A DNA stretch of 37,444 nucleotides from Terriglobia bacterium. Its GTDB lineage: Bacteria > Acidobacteriota > Terriglobia > Bryobacterales > Bryobacteraceae. The DNA lies in assembly GCA_003175985.1 (NCBI GenBank), contig PSRJ01000128.1, forward strand, positions 1 to 37,444. The letters run 5' to 3'. This document shows positions 16,699 through 24,398 of the stretch, piece after piece. Position 1 is the stretch's first letter. Every line of letters begins with the position of its first letter. Below the pieces are notes generated by a model. It did not search any database, had not been told where the DNA came from, and worked only from the letters and a program-made list of their open reading frames with translations. The translations under genes and the position numbers were made by a program.

Positions 16699-17626
16699 TG
16701 CGTAGATGCCGTCCCGTAAGGGCGACGAAGACATCCTCCAGGGAAGCCGAATGGGTGCGTAGCTCGGTGAGCGGAACACCCTGCCTGCCCAACTCGTTCA
16801 GCAGCGCGGGAACCGTCCGATGCAATTGGGCAACCTGCAACTGCATGTTTCCGTTTTCATTGCGCACGGCGTGTACGCCCTCCAGGCCGCGCAGCGCAGA
16901 AGCATCCAGCGCCGTGCCCGTTCTGAACTCCACCACGTGTTCCACACCAATCGATGCAATCAATTCCCGGGGCGTGCCCAGGGCGATGATCTGACCGTGG
17001 TCCATGATCGCCACGCGGTCGCACAACTGCTCGGCCTCTTCCATGTAGTGGGTCGTCAGCAGAATGGTTCGTCCGGCGGTGCGGAAGCGCTCGATCAGGT
17101 CCCACACCTGACGCCGCGCCTGCGGATCGAGCCCGGTAGTCGGCTCATCAAGGAACAGAAACTCCGGATCGCCTACCAGGGCACACGCGAGTGCCAGGCG
17201 CTGCTTCTGCCCCCCGGAGAGGCTTCCGACGCGCGATTTCTGCTTTTCCTGGAGCTGCACCAAAGCGATGACTTCAGAATCACCCGGCCCTTGCTCAAAA
17301 AAGCTGCGGAACAGTCGGACCGTTTCTGAGACGGTGAGCTTATCGGAGAGCTGCGTTTCCTGGAGTTGAATTCCAAGCCGCTGGCGCAGTTGCCGGCGAT
17401 GCGTGTTCCAACGCATTCCCAGCAACTCCACCTCGCCCGAATCCGGCTGCGTGATCCCTTCGCAGATTTCGACGGTGGTCGTCTTTCCGGCGCCGTTGGG
17501 GCCGAGCAGGCCGAAGCACTCGCCCGGCTGCACCTCGAGGTCCAGCCCGTCCACCGCCACCACGTCCTTGTACAATTTGCGCAGACCGCGCACGCGCAGA
17601 GCAGGCGTAGTGGCGGACGCGGGCAT
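16691..17626 (-). CDS. ABC-2 type transporter ATP-binding protein
   Basis: 311 residues from ATG 17626. Walker A is G42-PNGAGKTT, the signature is LSGGQ at 136-140, Walker B is LFLDEP with D160-E161, and the switch is TTHYMEEAEQL. The C-terminal extension (about 215-311) is the DUF4162-like regulatory part seen in drug or lipid export ATPases (DrrA/CcmA type). It is coupled by an 8-nt overlap to the permease. Divergent from the DUF72 gene, with 87 bp between starts that contain a 12-bp palindrome. Confidence 0.94.
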   Translation of the reverse strand: MPASATTPALRVRGLRKLYKDVVAVDGLDLEVQPGECFGLLGPNGAGKTTTVEICEGITQPDSGEVELLGMRWNTHRRQLRQRLGIQLQETQLSDKLTVSETVRLFRSFFEQGPGDSEVIALVQLQEKQKSRVGSLSGGQKQRLALACALVGDPEFLFLDEPTTGLDPQARRQVWDLIERFRTAGRTILLTTHYMEEAEQLCDRVAIMDHGQIIALGTPRELIASIGVEHVVEFRTGTALDASALRGLEGVHAVRNENGNMQLQVAQLHRTVPALLNELGRQGVPLTELRTHSASLEDVFVALTGRHLRND

Positions 17627-17680
17627 ATGTACCAGTATCGCGCGGCGGCTGGCGTGCCACACGCGTCGATCCCTCTGCGG

Positions 17681-17692
17681 CTTCGCGCGAAG
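17681..17692. promoter_or_regulatory. 12-bp perfect palindrome in a divergent promoter region
   Basis: CTTCGCGCGAAG is a perfect inverted repeat lying between the divergent ABC-ATPase and DUF72 genes, 9 bp before the GATAAT box of the latter. It could be an operator for either gene, but GC-rich palindromes of this size also arise by chance. Confidence 0.25.
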
Positions 17693-17701
17693 AGTAGGCG
17701 C

Positions 17702-17707
17702 GATAAT
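17702..17707 (+). promoter_or_regulatory. -10 box placed 6 nt before the DUF72 start (probable leaderless mRNA)
   Basis: GATAAT ends 6 nt before ATG 17714, so the predicted transcription start coincides with the start codon. No Shine-Dalgarno sequence is present. The context string GGCGCGATAAT is repeated before hutU at 26086-26096. No clear -35 box. Confidence 0.4.
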
Positions 17708-17713
17708 AGACCG

Positions 17714-18451
17714 ATGGCAACGCTTTATGCGGGCACGTCAGGATTTGCTTACGCCGCGTGGAAACCGGCCTTCTACCCCGCGAAACTTCCGGCCAACCAA
17801 TTCCTCAAGCATTATTCCCAGCGGCTGAACTGCGTCGAAATCAATTACACTTTCCGGCGGCTCCCCTCGGCTTCGACACTGGAGAATTGGGTGGGCCAGA
17901 CGCCTCCGGGATTCGTTTTCGCCGTGAAAGCGAACATGCGGATCACCCATATCCTGCGGCTCAAGAATGCCGAACAGGCGACGGAGATTTTCCTGAAGGC
18001 GATCGATCCTCTCCGCACCTCGCGGCACTTGGGCCCCATCCTGTTTCAACTTCCTCCGCAGATGAAGTGCGATCCGCCGCTGCTGCACTCTTACCTGGAC
18101 GTGCTGCCAAAAGGCCCGCGCTATGCGTTTGAGTTCCGCCACCCCTCCTGGCTGGCGGAAGAAGTCTATGAGGAGCTGAGACAGCGGAATATCTCCCTGT
18201 GCGTGGCGGAGTCGGAGAGACTGGAAGTGCCCGAAATCATTACCGCCGATTTTGTTTATTACCGCCTGCGCAAACCGGATTATACGGAAAAGGACGTAGA
18301 GGCGTTCGCTAACCGCTCCAAAGAATTGCTGGCTAAGGGGCGCGATCTCTACTTGATGTTCAAACACGAGGAGACCCCTGAGGGGGCGCTCAACGCGGAG
18401 CGAGTGCTTCAACTTGCGGGAGGCGCCCGCAATGCCGCCGAAACCGGCTAA
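17714..18451 (+). CDS. DUF72 family protein (YecE-like)
   Basis: 246 residues from ATG 17714. Conserved DUF72 blocks are visible: YAGTSGFAYAAWKPAFYP, CVEINYTFRRLPS, FVFAVKANMRITH, LGPILFQLPP, YAFEFRHPSW and DFVYYRLR. These form a TIM-barrel-like fold whose activity is not established; some members are thought to bind metal or act on nucleic acids. Apparently a single-gene transcript with its own -10 box right at the start. The end lies about 185 bp before the first copy of the 48-bp repeat. Confidence 0.92.
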   Translation: MATLYAGTSGFAYAAWKPAFYPAKLPANQFLKHYSQRLNCVEINYTFRRLPSASTLENWVGQTPPGFVFAVKANMRITHILRLKNAEQATEIFLKAIDPLRTSRHLGPILFQLPPQMKCDPPLLHSYLDVLPKGPRYAFEFRHPSWLAEEVYEELRQRNISLCVAESERLEVPEIITADFVYYRLRKPDYTEKDVEAFANRSKELLAKGRDLYLMFKHEETPEGALNAERVLQLAGGARNAAETG

Positions 18452-18741
18452 AAGTCCCATCAGGCCCAGGACGAAAAACTGGGGACCGCCTCCCATTCCG
18501 CCGGTACTTTTGGCGCCGATTTGGCACCGCTGGAACACATCCTCTGTTACCTGTACCGGCGGCACTACCGGCGTGTCAGCCCATTTGCGATCCTCAACGC
18601 ATGACGGCAATGTCAGTCCTGATCTACCTGGCCTTATGCGTTGTGCTGCTGCGCCTCATGCTCTGGTCGGCAAAAAGCCGTTAATTGGCTCCGGGTTTGT
18701 ACCCTTGTGCGGGCGAACAGATCATCAGCAGGGGGGCGTCA
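18452..18741. other. Intergenic stretch holding the first 48-bp repeat
   Basis: No supported gene lies here. A 27-codon frame from 18601 to 18684 (MTAMSVLIYLALCVVLLRL, then MLWSAKSR) would make one hydrophobic helix, but it has no ribosome-binding site and its second half is the repeat itself. The remainder (18685-18741) is spacer up to the end of the frameshifted secreted-protein gene. Confidence 0.3.
18637..18684 (+). repeat. 48-bp direct repeat, copy 1
   Basis: This 48-bp stretch, starting TGCGTTGTGCTGCTGC and ending in TTAA, is identical at 47 of 48 positions to 20956-21003. The two copies bracket about 2.27 kb containing a frameshifted gene and a deleted kinase gene. Near its end copy 1 has a small perfect hairpin, CGGC-AAAAA-GCCG, which the one mismatch disrupts in copy 2. 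Upstream flanks are weakly alike (GATC..CCTG), so the original repeat may have been longer. Confidence 0.85.
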
Positions 18742-19202
18742 TTATTCCGAGGCACCCACCGGAAATTGCCTTCGTGCGAGGCAGGTGATGACAGTGCCCG
18801 GGTCGGTGATGACGATTTGAAGTTCATTCCCGCCATCAGCAATCACGAAGAAGGCGTGAATCGTGAGACCCAGAGAATTCTGGACCGTGTAAGTACCGGT
18901 GCAATCGGAGTTCACGGTATAGGTGCCCGTAAACGTCGCTGAGACTATGTTGCCGTTTAGGCTTACGATTCCCCGACCGTTAGAGCGCCATGTCCGTCGA
19001 AGGTTTCCAAATTGACACCTGCGAACGGACCGGCCATCTCCGGCGGGGCTGCAAGGAAGCCGGTGTCTTTATCTGCAAAGGCGCCCTTCAGAGTAGCGTT
19101 AGAGCATGCTTTGCCCGCGGCGTTCGCTACGGAAGCCAGGCCTAGAGCGAGTACGGCGACTGCGCCGATTGCCAAACTCTTTACGATGGTGCTGCGTTTC
19201 AT
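18742..19202 (-). pseudogene. Small secreted protein gene with a one-base frameshift
   Basis: ATG 19202 has an ideal AGGAG 6 nt upstream and begins a clear signal peptide (MKRSTIVKSLAIGAVAVLAL, cleaved after ASVANA). The mature part starts AGKACSNATLKGAFADKD and runs to FDGHGALTVGES, where a TAA stops it at 18965-18963. Shifting by one base there restores a long sensible continuation (GIVSLNGNIVSATFTGTYTV, NSDCTGTYTV, ITDPGTVITC) to a stop at 18744-18742, giving about 153 residues. The break maps to a run of four Cs on the plus strand (18971-18974); five would keep the frame. It is therefore a recent pseudogene, a phase-variable switch, or a sequencing error. The repeated TGTYTV pattern suggests a beta-rich extracellular protein. 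Function unknown. Confidence 0.75.
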
Positions 19203-19273
19203 GATCATCTCCTTTTCGGGAAGGAGATTGTTTCCATCGCCCGTTCCCCTTCCGCCGCTACAGGCGGCAGTGG

Positions 19274-20907
19274 ATGCCCAAAGGCGGCTCGGCACTGCTG
19301 GCGCAAGCAGATCCCGAGTTGCGCCGCGAAGTAGAATCGCTTCTGATAGAGCAGGCAAGCGGCCAATTTCTCGATCGTCCTGCGATCCGGAATGCTCCAC
19401 ATCTGTTGGCGGATTCGACTGTGGCCGGACCGGTTTCGGACGCGAGGCTCGGACCATACCGTATCGAATGCAAGCTCGGCGAAGGCGGAATGGGCGAAGT
19501 TTTTCGGGCGGTAGACACGCGATTAGGCCGCTCCGTTGCCATTAAGACCACCCACGAGCACTTCAGCGCGCGCTTCGAACGCGAGGCGCGCGCAATTGCC
19601 TACCTGAATCATCCGAACATCTGTATCCTTTACGACGTCGGAGCCAACTACCTGGTTATGGAACTGGTGGAAGGGGAGACCATCGCGGCACTGCTGCAAA
19701 AAGGCCCGCTGTCTGTGGAAGAGGCAATCCTTTACGCCCGACAGATTGTCGCCGCCCTGAAAGCGGCGCACGAGAAGGGCATCATCCACCGCGATCTCAA
19801 GCCCGGCAATATCATGATCGGGAAAACCGGCGTCAAGGTTCTGGATTTCGGGCTGGCGAAATCGGGGTTTTGGCCGGATGGGGCACGAGGGGAACTGGCC
19901 AGTACGAGAGGGGAATTCAAGCGAGCCAGGAGGCACTTCGGTTGAATCCCAACCTCTCGATTCCCTACGACGGTCTGGCGGTCCACCAGATCTCGCTTGG
20001 CCGATTCGCAGAAGCCGCGGCCGTCCTAGAGCGGGCCGCAGAGCGCAAGCTGGAACTTCCTGCGTTATTAGTTAACCGCTACTATCTCGCGTTTCTCGTG
20101 GGCGACGAGGCGGGGATGAGACGCGAAATCGATCGGGCTCGAGGGAACTGGGAGGCGGAAGGCTGGATGTTACATAACGAAGCTCTGGTGCTGGCGCGTT
20201 CCGGACAGATGCGCAACGCGAGAATTCGGTGGCGGCATACGATCGAACTGGCGCAACAGGCCGGCGATCGCGAGAAGGCTGCCCTTTACCAAGCCGCGGA
20301 GGCAGTGTGCGAAGCACATTTCGGTTTTCTCGATCGGGCCAAGGAGCGCTCCCAGGCAGCGCTAGCGCTGGGAAAAGGCCGCGACGTCGTGTACGCGGTG
20401 GCGTTTGCCCTGGCGGTCTCAGGCGACAGGTCCGAATCACAAAGGCTCACCGAAGATTTGGCGAGACGATTCCCGGAAGACACTCCCGTACAATTCGAGT
20501 ATCTTCCAACGCTGCGCGCGCTTTTTGCGCTTTGCCGTAAGGCGCCGGCGGATGCGCTCGAAGGGCTGCAAACGGCACTTCCCTATGATCTCGCGATGCC
20601 AGGCACGGCGTTCTTCGCCAAGTTTGGAGGGCTCTATCCGGCATATGTGCGCGGTCAGGCGTACCTGGACGGAGGGCGAGGACGGGAGGCGGCTGCGGAA
20701 TTCCAAAAAGTCCTGGATCATCGCGGCATCGTTCTTGCGGATCCAATCGGCGCCTTGGCGCACCTGCAACTGGGGAGAGCACTCACCTTATCGGGAGAAA
20801 GGGACAGGGGGAGGAGCGCCTACCGGGACTTCCTCACCCTTTGGAAGGATGCAGACACGGATATCCCCGTCCTCCGACAGGCCAGCACGGAATACGCGAA
20901 GCTGTAG
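19274..20907 (+). pseudogene. Ser/Thr protein kinase-TPR gene remnant (internal deletion and frame change)
   Basis: The first frame (19274-19945) begins inside the usual N-terminal region (ALLAQADPELRREVESLL) and continues into a Hanks kinase: LGEGGMGEVFRA, VAIK with K91, E104, H172-RDLKPGN, D191-FG. It breaks off just after DFGLAKSG, so the activation segment, the APE motif and the whole C-lobe are missing. A second frame (open from 19870 to 20907) continues as the C-terminal TPR half of the same protein class (QYERGIQASQEALRLNP to the end FLTLWKDADTDIP...EYAKL). The two halves are in different frames, so the gene has lost its middle and cannot make a normal product. The first 40 or so residues of the family are also missing. 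The TPR part could still be expressed alone from TTG 19870, but this is unlikely. Confidence 0.8.
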
Positions 20908-21012
20908 TCATTCCGCGTCCTCTTTCTCATCGAACGCTCTGGATCCCTGACGGATTGCGTTGTGCTGCTGCGCCTCATGCTCTGGTCGGCAAAAAACCGT
21001 TAACATGTTTGC
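20908..21012. other. Spacer with the second 48-bp repeat
   Basis: No gene. It holds the second copy of the direct repeat, which ends 9 bp before the GTG of the EndoIII-like gene. The leader of that gene therefore lies largely inside the repeat. Confidence 0.4.
20956..21003 (+). repeat. 48-bp direct repeat, copy 2
   Basis: 47 of 48 bases match copy 1 at 18637-18684; the single difference (A for G) breaks the small hairpin near the end. Same orientation, about 2.3 kb apart. Its position directly before the next gene suggests that the repeat marks a recombination boundary or a duplicated upstream region. Confidence 0.85.
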
Positions 21013-21693
21013 GTGCCGGTGAATCTGGCCCGCGTTCTCGATCGGCTGGAAAAACATTATGGCAAGCTACAGCCGGTTGGCCCCTTCGATCCCTATGAGA
21101 TGATCCTTTACACAACCTGCGGCTATCCGGCGAACGATGTGACCTGTCCGAAGGGGTTTCAAGCGCTCGAAAAACTTGTAGGTTTAGCGCCCGATCAGAT
21201 TCTGGCGGCCTCCGATAAAGAGCTCACCAACATCATGCGGCTGGGAGGCATCGTGCCGGAAGTGCGCGCGCAGCGTCTGAAAGAGATTGCTTCGAGGGTC
21301 AAACGGAACTTCGCGGGTAACCTGGCAGCGGTGTTGAAGGCCTCCGTTCCGGAGGCGAAGAAAGCGCTCAAACAGTTTCCCACCATCGGCGATCCCGGGG
21401 CGGAGAAGATCCTTCTGTTCACCGGATCGGCCCCGATTCCGGCGGTCCCCTCCGGACAACTTCATGTTCTCCACCGCCTGGGATTTGGCCAGGAGAAGAA
21501 GAGCTACGCAGCCGGATATCGTTCCGCCCAGGAGAGTCTTGCGGCGCAGATTCCCGCAGACTGCGCCGCCTTACAGCGCGCATACTTACTGCTCCAGCAC
21601 CACGGCCGCGAATTATGCAAGCGTTCGCAGCCCCGCTGCCAAGATTGCCCGGTAACTGCCGACTGCGCTTACTACGCCAAAACCCGCAGTTAG
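21013..21693 (+). CDS. Endonuclease III-like Fe-S protein with altered catalytic site
   Basis: 226 residues from GTG 21013; an in-frame TAA at 21001 excludes any earlier start. The overall layout is that of the HhH-GPD DNA glycosylase family: an N-terminal helical part, the hairpin QFPTIGDPGAEKIL, and a C-terminal [4Fe-4S] motif C202-x6-C209-x2-C212-x5-C218. In active EndoIII the hairpin reads LPGVGRKTA with a catalytic lysine, and VDTH supplies the catalytic aspartate. Here the aligned positions are P128 and P146 (AVPSGQLHVLHRLG), so both are absent. The protein probably binds DNA without glycosylase/lyase activity, or uses other residues. Family call is firm, activity doubtful. Confidence 0.85.
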   Translation: MPVNLARVLDRLEKHYGKLQPVGPFDPYEMILYTTCGYPANDVTCPKGFQALEKLVGLAPDQILAASDKELTNIMRLGGIVPEVRAQRLKEIASRVKRNFAGNLAAVLKASVPEAKKALKQFPTIGDPGAEKILLFTGSAPIPAVPSGQLHVLHRLGFGQEKKSYAAGYRSAQESLAAQIPADCAALQRAYLLLQHHGRELCKRSQPRCQDCPVTADCAYYAKTRS

Positions 21694-21846
21694 CCAACTG
21701 AGTCCTGAGTTCCTGACTAGTACTGATTAGTACGATAACGTACTCCCGCGATGCCTGCGGAGACGATATCGTGCTGATTCGCTGATGGTGTTCGCGGTAT
21801 TCTATTTTGCATTCGGCGAACCGCGCCTCGCCGAGGGGGCTGCTGT
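21694..21846. promoter_or_regulatory. Repeat-rich leader of the Crp/Fnr gene
   Basis: The 153-bp gap holds AGTAC (21719-21723 and 21729-21733), its complement GTACT (21740-21744), a tandem-like AGTCCTG/GTTCCTG pair (21701-21714), and a 10-bp palindrome ACGATATCGT (21763-21772). A possible -10 box TATTCT is at 21798-21803 with a poor -35. GAGGGGG 7 nt before ATG 21847 is a good ribosome-binding site. The cluster could be an operator region, perhaps for autoregulation. Confidence 0.35.
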
Positions 21847-22563
21847 ATGTTCCATGCAAACGCCGTATTGGCAATCGAAGACCCACTAACATATCTTTCC
21901 CGGAAGTCGATTCAGGAATTCGGAAAGGGCCGTGTTATCTACAGCCCCGAACACCCTTGCGATCGTCTGTTCCTCGTGGTCCTGGGCCGAGTCAAGGTAA
22001 CTTCTAACTCGCATGATGGTACGGAAACCGTCGGCCGCATAGTCTGCCCGGAGGGATTGTTCGGCGAGGCGGTGATGGTGGGCGGAGTCAGAAATGAAAT
22101 CGCCCTCGCGTTAGATACAGCTACGGTTATGTCCTGGACGCGCGACGAGGTTGAACAGCAAATCGGCCGAGAGCCGCGCCTGGGACTCGCCCTTTCGCAG
22201 TACCTGGTGCGCCAGTGTCTGGCGCTGCAGGAGCGCATCGAGAGCATGGCGGTTCAGAAGACTCCGGAACGCGTGATGGTAGCGCTGGTGCAGATGGCCG
22301 CCATGCTCGGCAAACCGATGTCGGATGGCGTCACCCGTATCGGGTCGCTGACTCATCAGACGATTGCGGAATATGTGGGCACCTCGCGGGAGATCGTGAC
22401 CTTCCAGATGAACCGTCTCCGAAGGCTTGGACTGATTCGCTACTCGCGGCGGCACATTGACGTGTATACGCAGGCAATCGAGCAAGCTTTGAAGGGGCAA
22501 AACGCCGCGGTGCGCCGTGCGGAGACAACGAGTGTCTTCCACGCCGGCGGACAGTCGGGTTAA
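21847..22563 (+). CDS. Crp/Fnr family transcriptional regulator
   Basis: 238 residues. The cyclic-nucleotide-binding-like beta-roll spans about 15-125 (IYSPEHPCDRLFLVVLGRVK, GLFGEAVMVGG), then a long dimer helix (ALQERIESMAVQKTPERVMV) and a winged helix-turn-helix near the end (TIAEYVGTSREIVTFQMNRL, then RRLGLIRYSRRHIDVY). No four-cysteine Fe-S set like that of FNR is present, so the signal is more likely a nucleotide, a redox cue or none. It may bind its own repeat-rich upstream region. Its stop overlaps the stop of the convergent DUF6496 gene by 4 nt. Confidence 0.9.
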   Translation: MFHANAVLAIEDPLTYLSRKSIQEFGKGRVIYSPEHPCDRLFLVVLGRVKVTSNSHDGTETVGRIVCPEGLFGEAVMVGGVRNEIALALDTATVMSWTRDEVEQQIGREPRLGLALSQYLVRQCLALQERIESMAVQKTPERVMVALVQMAAMLGKPMSDGVTRIGSLTHQTIAEYVGTSREIVTFQMNRLRRLGLIRYSRRHIDVYTQAIEQALKGQNAAVRRAETTSVFHAGGQSG

Positions 22564-22772
22564 GCCGATTTCTTGCGCTTGCGGGGGATCTTAGCTCCCG
22601 CCTGGCGCGCTTCGCTAAGTCCGATGGCAATGGCCTGTTTGCGGCTCTTCACTTTGCCGCCTTTGCCGGATTTCAAAGTACCGTGTTTATACTCATGCAT
22701 CACTTTGCCGACCTTGGCCTTTCCCTTGGTGGTCGATTTTTTCGCGGCCGATCTGCCTCGCTTGGCTGCCAT
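22560..22772 (-). CDS. DUF6496 family small basic protein
   Basis: 70 residues, rich in Lys and Arg. The motif VGKVMHEYKHGTLKSG followed by VKSRKQAIAIGLSEARQAG matches the DUF6496 family of small, highly basic proteins, whose function is unknown; the charge suggests nucleic-acid binding. It stands alone, tail to tail with the Crp/Fnr gene with overlapping stop codons (TTAA), and is divergent from the topoisomerase gene. An RNA- or DNA-associated role is inference. Confidence 0.75.
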   Translation of the reverse strand: MAAKRGRSAAKKSTTKGKAKVGKVMHEYKHGTLKSGKGGKVKSRKQAIAIGLSEARQAGAKIPRKRKKSA

Positions 22773-22871
22773 GGTTCCCCTCTGTGCGCAGTATAGCTTC
22801 CACGGCTAAGAGCGGAAGCCGGCATTCGCGTGTAAACATACATGGCCCCGAGATTGCGGAAGGGCGATTGT

Positions 22872-23954
22872 ATGTTCTCGATGGATCCGCGAGAATCGGC
22901 TGCGGAGGCGGGTCTTCGCTACGTCACCGGCTACGGCTTGGGCGTGCGGCGCGTGCGTTGCGGTAAATCGTTTCGTTATCTGGCGCCCGATGGGCGGCCG
23001 CTCCGTGACATGCAGCAGTTGCAACGGATCCGGTCTCTGGCCATTCCGCCCGCGTGGCGAGACGTCTGGATCTGCCCTTACCCTCACGGCCACCTGCAAG
23101 CCTTCGGCTGGGATGCCCGGGGTCGAAAGCAATACCGGTATCATCCGCTCTATCGCTCCACTCGCGACCAGGCGAAATTCAGCCGCATGATCGCCTTCGG
23201 GGCCGTACTGGCGGTGATCCGCCAAGGAGTAGAGCGCGACCTGGCGCTTCGCGGTCTGCCTAAGCAGAAGGTGCTCGCCACCATCGTACGCCTCCTGGAA
23301 ACCGCCTTCCTGCGAATCGGCAACGATGAATACGCCAAAGAAAACGATTCTTTCGGGCTCACCACCTTGGGGAACCGCCACGTGAGCATCGAAGGCACGA
23401 GACTCCGATTCCGCTTTCGCGGCAAAAGCGGCCTGGAGCATGTGGTCGAGCTGACCAACTCGCGGCTCGCGAAGATCGTGAAACGGTGCCAGGAACTGCC
23501 TGGCTACCATTTGTTCGAGTACGTGGAAGCCGGCGGCGAAGTGTGCTCGATCGATTCGGCTGATGTCAACGATTACATCCGCAAGCTTTCCGGGCAGGAT
23601 TTTACTGCCAAAGATTTTCGTACCTGGGCCGGAACCGTTCTGGCTGCGGAGGCGTTGTACAAAGCCGGTCCGGCAGCGACTGCCGCGGCGGCCAAAAGAA
23701 AAGTCGTCAGCGCGCTCACGCACGTGGCGCGCCGTCTCGGCAACCGCCCGGCCACCTGCCGCAAATATTATGTCCACCCGGCCATCATCGATGCATATTC
23801 CGAAGGCTCTCTATTCCGCGTGATGGAAGAGGGAAAGCACCAGCACGCGGCGTATTCCGGCCTCGGCTTGCGGCCGGAAGAGTATTCGGTAATGGTAATC
23901 GTGGCCGAGCACCAGGAGCGGGTGGCGCGGCAGGCGCGCGGCAAGGCGGCGTAG
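22872..23954 (+). CDS. DNA topoisomerase IB
   Basis: 360 residues from ATG 22872, which has GGAAGG 8 nt upstream; an in-frame ATG at 22842 has no ribosome-binding site. It relaxes supercoils through a 3'-phosphotyrosine. Catalytic residues are visible: R148 in FLRIGNDEYAKEN, K185 in RGKSG, R250 in DFRTWAGT and the nucleophile Y300 in CRKYYVHPAI. The N-terminal part (GLRYVTGYGLGVRRVR, IPPAWRDVWICPYPHGHLQA) matches the bacterial/poxvirus-like TopIB family. Stand-alone gene; a promoter for the next gene starts just after its stop. Confidence 0.93.
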   Translation: MFSMDPRESAAEAGLRYVTGYGLGVRRVRCGKSFRYLAPDGRPLRDMQQLQRIRSLAIPPAWRDVWICPYPHGHLQAFGWDARGRKQYRYHPLYRSTRDQAKFSRMIAFGAVLAVIRQGVERDLALRGLPKQKVLATIVRLLETAFLRIGNDEYAKENDSFGLTTLGNRHVSIEGTRLRFRFRGKSGLEHVVELTNSRLAKIVKRCQELPGYHLFEYVEAGGEVCSIDSADVNDYIRKLSGQDFTAKDFRTWAGTVLAAEALYKAGPAATAAAAKRKVVSALTHVARRLGNRPATCRKYYVHPAIIDAYSEGSLFRVMEEGKHQHAAYSGLGLRPEEYSVMVIVAEHQERVARQARGKAA

Positions 23955-23955
23955 A

Positions 23956-23986
23956 TTGAACCCGCCCACGGTGCCTGCAGTACACT
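23956..23986 (+). promoter_or_regulatory. Promoter with -10 box abutting the NIPSNAP start (probable leaderless)
   Basis: TTGAAC (23956-23961) and TACACT (23981-23986) are separated by 19 bp. The -10 box ends 6 nt before ATG 23993, so transcription would begin at the start codon. No Shine-Dalgarno sequence is seen. It is likely the main promoter for the NIPSNAP-AtuA-hut gene string. Confidence 0.45.
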
Positions 23987-23992
23987 AATGTG

Positions 23993-24385
23993 ATGATTCG
24001 CAAACTGCTACCACTGCTGTTATTCCTGTGCGCCGCGGCATTCGCCGCGAGCGGCCGGGTGTATGAATTGCGCACCTATACGGCGCCGGAGGGCAAACTG
24101 GACGCGCTCATCGCCCGCTTCCGCGATCACACCGTCAGCATATTCAAGAAACACGGGATCGAGAGCGTGGGTTACTGGGTGCCGCAGGATGGGGAGCGCT
24201 CAAAGAATACGCTGATCTACATTGTGGCGCATCCCAGCCGCGAAGCCGCCACCAAGAACTGGGCCGAGTTCGCCGCCGATCCCGAGTGGAAGAAGGTTGC
24301 CGCCGAATCCGAAGCCAATGGCAAGATTGTGAGCAAGGTGGAATCGGTCTTTATGAATCCCACCGATTTCTCTCAGCTTAAGTAG
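23993..24385 (+). CDS. Secreted NIPSNAP-family protein
   Basis: 130 residues from ATG 23993 (a GTG directly before it is also possible). A signal peptide (KLLPLLLFLCAAAFA) precedes the NIPSNAP domain: RVYELRTYTAPEGKLDALIA, VGYWVPQDGE, LIYIVAHPSREAATKNWAEF and DPEWKKV. NIPSNAP domains have a dimeric alpha/beta-barrel fold; their bacterial role is unknown, with some similarity to small monooxygenases. The gene ends 13 bp before the AtuA-like gene on the same strand, so it is probably the first gene of that transcript. Export of the product sets it apart from the cytosolic enzymes that follow. Confidence 0.85.
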   Translation: MIRKLLPLLLFLCAAAFAASGRVYELRTYTAPEGKLDALIARFRDHTVSIFKKHGIESVGYWVPQDGERSKNTLIYIVAHPSREAATKNWAEFAADPEWKKVAAESEANGKIVSKVESVFMNPTDFSQLK

Positions 24386-24398
24386 CCCGGTCAGCGGA

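Noticed and set aside
17738-18610. Long minus-strand open frame, 290 codons, across the DUF72 gene and its downstream spacer
   Set aside because: It is antisense to a well-supported DUF72 gene, begins only at TTG without a ribosome-binding site, and has low-complexity composition. The hydrophobic stretch near its start is not enough to support it.
18601-18684. 27-codon hydrophobic mini-gene
   Set aside because: No ribosome-binding site, and the second half is the 48-bp repeat, whose other copy has no start codon in the same frame. Better explained as repeat sequence.
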